Shown here: positions 58,601-64,000 of the stretch, one piece after another
How the letters are laid out: each line of letters starts with the position of its first letter
Position numbering within the stretch: position 1 is the first letter of the stretch
Assembly: GCF_011397635.1 (NCBI RefSeq)
Contig: NC_064755.1
Location: forward strand, 19,947,282 to 20,011,281
Length of the DNA stretch: 64,000 nt
From: Epinephelus fuscoguttatus
Lineage: Eukaryota > Chordata > Actinopteri > Perciformes > Serranidae
Direction: 5' to 3'
Notes under the pieces: model-generated
The model's input: only the letters and a program-made list of their open reading frames with translations
Database searches by the model: none
What the model was told of the DNA's origin: nothing
Program-made: the position numbers and the translations under genes

Positions 58601-61600
58601 AGTGATGCTCTGCATACACTTCACATAATTTTGGCGGATTTTAAATCACACGCTGAGGTGGAACAAAAACATTTGGTGCAGCAGATGCCTTTGTTCGTCA
58701 GTGAAGTGTTGCAACGATACCAAGTTTAAGCGTAAAGACGTCATTACACCAAGCAGTGCTGACAAAATGTTAGCAAACAGGTAGTCCGCCATTGTGGTTG
58801 TTGTTTCTAGCATATGCTCATTACACAAAGCAACAATGAGCGTGCACGATTATATCATCATTTTCCAAATGTTCCATTTTACATGTCAACGGTTTTTAAA
58901 AAAATCTCTGTTTTAGTGACCTATAACTCGTGTTTGCGTGTAGACGAGAGGCCAAACGTTGCGGAAAATATCCATTTTCAAAAATAGTTGTACATGTGTA
59001 GACGGGGTCCAAGTGCAAATGACCCCCCCACCACTACTGAGGCGAAACCAGTCTGACTGAGGAAATTTCCAGGCGTTAGATTTACTGTTTGTGGACTCCG
59101 TAGCTGGGAGGTAAACAGAAACTCAGACTGCTGAGGAGATGAAACTATGGAAATTCAGCCAAGTCATTGTGTGTCGACAGATATGATGGGTGTTTATCTG
59201 CAAAGAAAGAGAAAGAGCAGAGTCACTAGATCAGTTTATGATGCTTCACTGCTCAAAACAATGTTCTTTGATGTTTGTACTCTTTATTTGGCTTATTGCT
59301 ACTAAATAGGTGCATCCTTAACCAATATAGACACTGTCTAATATCTGGCCAGTACACATATTGCCTTATTTGTCCACAACATGTTTACTTCTTTCCTCTC
59401 CTCAGCCTGATCAATGCTGACTTCTGTGTGGCGGGCTGCTTAATAGCCTACGGGGCGGTGCTGGGTAAAGTCAGTGCAGTCCAGCTGATGGTTATGACGC
59501 TGTTTGGGATCACGTTGTTCGCCGTTGAGGAATTTATCATCCTGAGTCTCATTCATGTAAGCTGAAACAATAATGTCTCTTTGTTTTGATATGATTCGGC
59601 TATTTCAATAAAGCTCTCTGATTTGTGTATTTATCCTCTAAACACCACACATGCAGTGCACCTGAGTCCCAATTTAACTGTTAAAAGCACATTCTGGGCT
59701 TTGTAGACATTTTTTTAAGTCGTTGTGATGTGTTTATTTCCTGATTGTTGATCTTGAAGAAGGCCTGAGGGCTTGTGAAAGGAAAGTGAAATGCACATGG
59801 AGCCAGAGTGTGTGACACGTGTTTCCTACTGTCAGGTCTACTGCCAGGGATCAGCACCTAACTGCACCCCTTGGTGTGCATTACTATAATATTTGATATG
59901 TTTCTTACATCCTTGTTACTTAAATTTTTTTATGGGTCTGAGGAGTTCGGTTGTCCTCTGCTTCTAAAACTGAGCATACATCCAAATCTCATGACCAACA
60001 GATGTGTACATTGTTCTGTTTGCTTATGTTTTGTAATCTCCGCCACCTTCCAGTTGCGAAATGACAACTTGGTAAAACACCTCACAGCATTCTGCCACTG
60101 CCACTAATGCTGGTATTTTATTTACTGAAGGCCAGAGATGCCGGAGGCTCCATGGTGATCCACACATTTGGAGGTTATTACGGTCTTTCCATCTCGTGGA
60201 TGCTCTATCGGCCAAACCTGAACCAGAGCAGTAACCTGCAGGGCTCCGTCTACCACTCAGATGTCTTTGCCATGATTGGTGGGCCTGATTTGATTACATG
60301 CTGATATTTATTAACTCTCACAATACTCACCTTTATTCTGGAGGTACGTTGGATCTGCAGGATTTTTAAGGTCCACCCTGCTCTCTGCGTAGGTACCCTC
60401 TTCCTGTGGATGTTCTGGCCCAGCTTCAACTCAGCCATCACAGACCACGGGGATGGGCAGCACAGAGCAGCCATCAACACCTACCTGGCTTTGGCTTCCA
60501 CTGTGCTCACAACCGTGGCCATCTCGAGCGTCTTCCAGAAGCATGGAAAACTTGACATGGTAACACTGTGTTTTTTTATGTCGCACAGGAACATTATGTA
60601 CATAACAATAGGTGTATATATTTGTCAAGCTGACAGCACCTAAGGTATGCTGAAATGTCAAACACGACTTGCATGACTTGTGCCGCACCTGAACAAACTC
60701 AAACTTCATTTTGCCCTGAAGTGATTGGATGCATGCTTTGATTCAGCTGAAACGCACCACAAACTGATAAACAGTTCCCTCTGTGGCTAACAGATTTTTT
60801 TTCTGCACATTTTCAGGTTCACATCCAGAACTCAACTCTTGCTGGAGGCGTTGCAGTGGGAACTGCAGCAGAGTTCATGCTGATGCCGTACGGGTCTCTG
60901 ATCGTAGGATTCTGCTGCGGTGTTATCTCCACGCTGGGATATATCTTCCTCTCAGTATGCCATTTATCTGGGTTACTGTGTTGTAGCTATTATGAGATAA
61001 GCCTAAGTTTGTTTTTGAAAGAAGAGTTTTGGAAGAGTTCATTAACCAGTCCAGGCAATTAGCCAGAGAAATGCAAATTATTTCCTTTTTTATTTGCTTT
61101 TTTTTCTATGTTGGCTTAGAGTTAAGTAGATGTAGCATCTTTATCACAGAGGGTGTTTTCCTAAATGTGCCACTCATTACTTTTACTGTTTTTACTGCCC
61201 TTAAGTCAGCTGTCAGTGTCAAGCCAAGTCAGACAGAGCTGTTGAGTAAACTCAGCTAATCCTGATTTACACATCTCTTTCAGCCATTCATGGAAAAGCA
61301 CCTGAAGATCCAGGACACATGTGGAATCCATAACCTGCACGCAATGCCAGGAGTCATAGGTGGCATTGTGGGAGCCATTACTGCCGCAGCTGCATCAGAG
61401 TCTGTTTATGGCGCTGAAGGGTGAGTGGTCCAACCTTACAAAAAGCAGCCAGAAGCCATGGAAACTCTAACATTGTCATGAACGTTGCACAGAAAAGGTA
61501 GGACTCAAATGCACGACTCAGACCGGTTCAAGCAGCAAAACAAGGTTTATTCCAGGCAGGTGAATGAACACAGGGAAGCAGTACAAACCAGGCAAAGGTA

Positions 61601-62421
61601 TCCACGACGTGAAGCAAAAAGGCAAGGTCCAAAAACAGGCAAGGATCAAACACACTATAACTATGACTGAGGCTGTGAAAAAAATGCTGGAACTTGAGCT
61701 GTAAACATCAACGAACTGGCAACAAGACAAGACACAAGGGGAAATATATGCAGGACTGATGGGGAGTGATTAGACACAGGTGTGGAGACACAATCAGGGA
61801 TCAGGTGCACACAGACGGGGAGGGGGCAGGGCCGACAGGAACCTGGAACAGAGACAGTGGTGAGTGATCACAAAATAAAACAGGAAGACATGAAACATGA
61901 CGGAGAAAAATAAAATACTTAACAAACAGTGGAACGTGACAAACATAAAATTAAATGGATAGAAGATTATCAGCCAGAGGAATATTTGTATTCTTGTGGC
62001 CAAATTTGTCTGAAAGACCAACATTATGAGTTCTTCTTTTTCTTTGTATTAAAGGCTCATCAACACCTTTGACTTTGAGGGTAATTTCAAAAACATGACA
62101 CCCTCACGGCAGGGTGGTCATCAGGCTGCAGGCCTCTGTGTGGCTATCCTCTTTGGTGTGGGTGGAGGCATCCTTGTCGGTAAGGAATAACCACTGCGAC
62201 CACCCGTCAGCCTGACCACATAATCAGAAATATACAGTATGTAAACAGCTGTGATATAACCGAGTTTGAATAAGATGGGTGTGTTTGCATGCAGTGGGTG
62301 ACAAATTGTGTGCGTTGGGATAATGACTTTATTTGTATTCTTCTCAGGTTGCATCCTAAGATTACCTATCTGGGGAGATCCTGCAGATGACAATTGTTTT
62401 GATGATGAGCCCTACTGGGAG
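55630..62421 (+). CDS. rhcg: Rh family ammonia/ammonium channel (Rhcg), last exon off the window
   Basis: Plasma-membrane NH3/NH4+ channel of the Amt/Mep/Rh family; in fish gills and kidney Rhcg proteins mediate ammonia excretion (family knowledge). Exons: 55630-55852, 57988-58180, 59406-59556, 60131-60278, 60393-60559, 60817-60954, 61284-61420, 62055-62179, 62348-62421, in phase for 452 codons. Human RHCG has 479, so one short C-terminal exon should lie right of the window. Seen: first membrane span after [11 protein letters not shown], glycosylation site KNIS at residue 60, [29 protein letters not shown], the first pore histidine in [23 protein letters not shown], and the second in [39 protein letters not shown] ends the membrane part. 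The N-terminus MGCIQS differs from human MAWNTN. Weak acceptors (CTGAAG at 60130, TTAAAG at 62054) are worth noting. Teleosts have several rhcg paralogs; which one this is cannot be told here. Confidence 0.94.
55860..57980. other. rhcg intron 1
   Basis: No internal gene. The frames between 57211 and 57674 on the minus strand are unsupported and the stretch may contain an old repeat. Confidence 0.35.
58400..59010. repeat. interspersed repeat in rhcg intron 2, hAT MITE-like
   Basis: Opening 'atctccatccacactagaac' and closing 'cattttcaaaaatagttgta' then 'catgtgtagacggggtc' resemble a fish MITE whose ends encode 'tttcaaaaat...cgtgtagacg'. Phrases tgtgtagacg and cgtgtagacg occur near the right end. 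Ends not resolved. Confidence 0.4.
61485..61960. repeat. unclassified interspersed repeat in an rhcg intron
   Basis: A purine-rich, low-complexity 475-bp block: 'aaggtaggactcaaatgcac', 'acaaggtttattccaggcag', 'gacacaatcagggatcaggt', 'gaaacatgacggag'. The phrases recur in fish genomes. No coding capacity and no clear ends. Confidence 0.4.
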
Positions 62422-62429
62422 GTGAGGGA

Positions 62430-62860
62430 GTTTGATTTACTACCATAAAGAGGTTTTTGCAGTTTGAAACAGGGATGTCAATATCAAAAATCAAAATTCA
62501 GTCAGGAGTTCATTGCACAGAAATTCTGAAGTTGCCTAGAATAAACACCAGATATCATACGTTTCAATTATTTTTGTTCGAGTGGTGTTTTTCTAATATT
62601 TGACAAATGCAGTTCCGTTAAAGGGCAGTTTTTTTAGGCAGTGAGTTTGGAGACACATCCTTTTTCAGTCACACTGAACCCTGATTGGTCGGCAGCACCA
62701 ATCGGCTGCTGTGATTCAGACCTGCTGATTGGAGGCTTTTCAGTTTATCTGATCTGACTGGAAGAATTTCAATAATAAATAAAGAAAAACGCTTCCTCCC
62801 AGCCCACTGCAGTGCAACAAGAAAGGATAAAAAATACATATTTAAAATTTCTTTCAAAAC
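62430..62860. other. rhcg intron, no feature recognised
   Basis: No splice-compatible final rhcg exon was found here or further right. Confidence 0.35.
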
Positions 62861-62865
62861 AATAC

Positions 62866-63745
62866 AACCGTCCATCCATCTACTTCCATCCGCTTATCCG
62901 GGGCCAGGTCGCAGGGGCAGCAGGCCAAGTCAAGCACCCCAGACACCCTCTCCCCAGCAACTCTTTCCAGCTCCTCCTGGGGGACCCCAAAGTGTTCCCA
63001 GGCCAGATGAAATATGTGATCCCTCCAGCATGTTCTGGGTCTGCCCCGGGGCCTCCTACCAGTGGGACTTGCCCGTACCACCTCAAACAGGAGGTGCCCA
63101 GGAGGCATCCTTACCAGATGCCCAAACCACTCAACTGACCCCTCTTGATGCAAAGGAGCAGCGGCTCTACCCCGAACTCCTTACCCTATCTCTAAGGCTG
63201 AGCCCAGCCACCCCATGGAGGAAACTCATTTCGGCCGCTTATATCACAATCTCATTCTTTCAGTCATTACCCAGAGCTCACGACCATAGATGAGGGTTGG
63301 GACGTATTGACCAGTGAATCAAAAGCTTCGCCTTCTGGCTCAGCTCCGTCTTCACCACGACAGTCCAGCATAGTGCCCACATCACTGTAGAAGCCTTACC
63401 AAACTGCTGATCCATCTCACGCTCCATTCTACCCTCATTCGTAAACAAGACTCCAAGATACTTGAGCTTCCTCGCTTGAGGCAGTAACTCTCTCCTAACC
63501 CAGAGGGGGCAATTCACCGGTTTCCGGCGGAGAACCATGGCCTCAGACTTGGAGGTGCTGACTCTCATGCCGACCGCTTCACACTCGCCTACAAAACACC
63601 CCAGTGCATGCTGGAGGTCACGGTGTGATGACGCCAACAGAACCACATCATATGCGAAAAGCAGAGATGCAATTCTAAGGTCCCCAAACTGGACTCCTTC
63701 CTCCTCCCGGCTGCACCTTAAGATCCTGTCCATGAACATCAAAAA
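62866..63745 (-). mobile_element. 5'-truncated LINE (non-LTR retrotransposon), reverse-transcriptase C-terminal part
   Basis: Minus strand. Conceptual translation shows FGDLRIASLLFAYDVVLLAS (the catalytic FADD box reads FAYD), GMRVSTSKSEAMVLRRK, LKYLGVLFTNEGRMEREMD, and in another frame VEWFGHLVRMPPGHLLFEVV, RPRGRPRTCWRDH and LAWEHFGVPQEELERVAGER. These are the thumb and C-terminal region of an abundant teleost LINE family. The 3' end has the usual 'ccggataagcggatggaagt' plus (GATG)n termination. At least one frame change and the altered active site make it inactive. The clade (L2/Rex1-like) is not certain. Confidence 0.75.
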
Positions 63746-63749
63746 CATA

Positions 63750-64000
63750 TTGTATATTGATATATACAATACAACTAAAACATATAAACACAGGAAAAAA
63801 GAAAAAAGCACAGTGCATCATAGTGCATTTAGAGAAAAAGTGCAGGTTTGAGTTCAGCACGACCGAGTCCAGTTCTGACACATTACAAGAGATGCGCAAA
63901 AATGCTTGAATGAACACACTTTAAATGTATCAATTCAAACTGCATTAGATTGTAACAAAGTTTACATAACACACCACTGATCACATTTTACTGTTTTGTG
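63750..64000. other. right edge, rhcg intron, nothing recognised
   Basis: AT-rich sequence with no splice-supported exon. Confidence 0.3.

Noticed and set aside
63278-63811. 177-codon frame as a host gene
   Set aside because: It is the reverse-transcriptase part of a decayed LINE.
1-64000. CRISPR arrays, bacterial-type operons, tRNA or rRNA genes
   Set aside because: None seen. The intron structure and repeats show vertebrate nuclear DNA. The only tRNA-like segment is the degraded head of the SINE at 51175.

Overview
The window is nuclear DNA of a ray-finned (teleost) fish. Genes are split by short GT-AG introns, the sequence is dense in teleost-type DNA transposons, LINE/SINE tails and CA/TA microsatellites, and the gene content matches the block on human 15q26.1 (MAN2A2, UNC45A, RCCD1, CIB1, GDPGP1, RHCG). 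Intron-exon maps below were built by hand from splice sites and reading phase. For every gene the summed exon lengths stay in frame.

Layout: 20-13916 (minus) man2a2, Golgi alpha-mannosidase II, with its last exons beyond the left edge. 14-21.6 kb is its 5' leader/promoter region followed by repeat-rich intergenic DNA. 21681-28727 (plus) unc45a, a complete 19-exon myosin chaperone. 30124-33567 (plus) rccd1, complete, 8 exons. 33945-35555 (minus) cib1, complete, 7 exons, tail-to-tail with rccd1. 37761-45432 (minus) an unexpected gene made of 6 Ig and 15 fibronectin-III domains, nearly all in one 6.3-kb exon. Its domain order is that of the titin A-band C-zone 11-domain super-repeat, almost two turns. 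47860-49032 (plus) gdpgp1, one coding exon with a 5' UTR exon upstream. 55630-62421 (plus) rhcg, an Rh-family ammonia channel whose last exon lies beyond the right edge. A decayed LINE occupies 62.9-63.7 kb inside its last visible intron.

Most genes are housekeeping genes with CpG/ETS/NRF1-like promoter motifs and no obvious joint function. Their grouping is conserved synteny rather than an operon. The outlier is the titin-like gene, which has no counterpart that I know of in the human block. It is the strongest candidate for something undescribed. Other points of interest are a Tc1-like element whose core is a minisatellite, a mariner relic nested in a MITE in an rccd1 intron, several elements with intact target-site duplications, and a short upstream ORF overlapping the gdpgp1 start codon.
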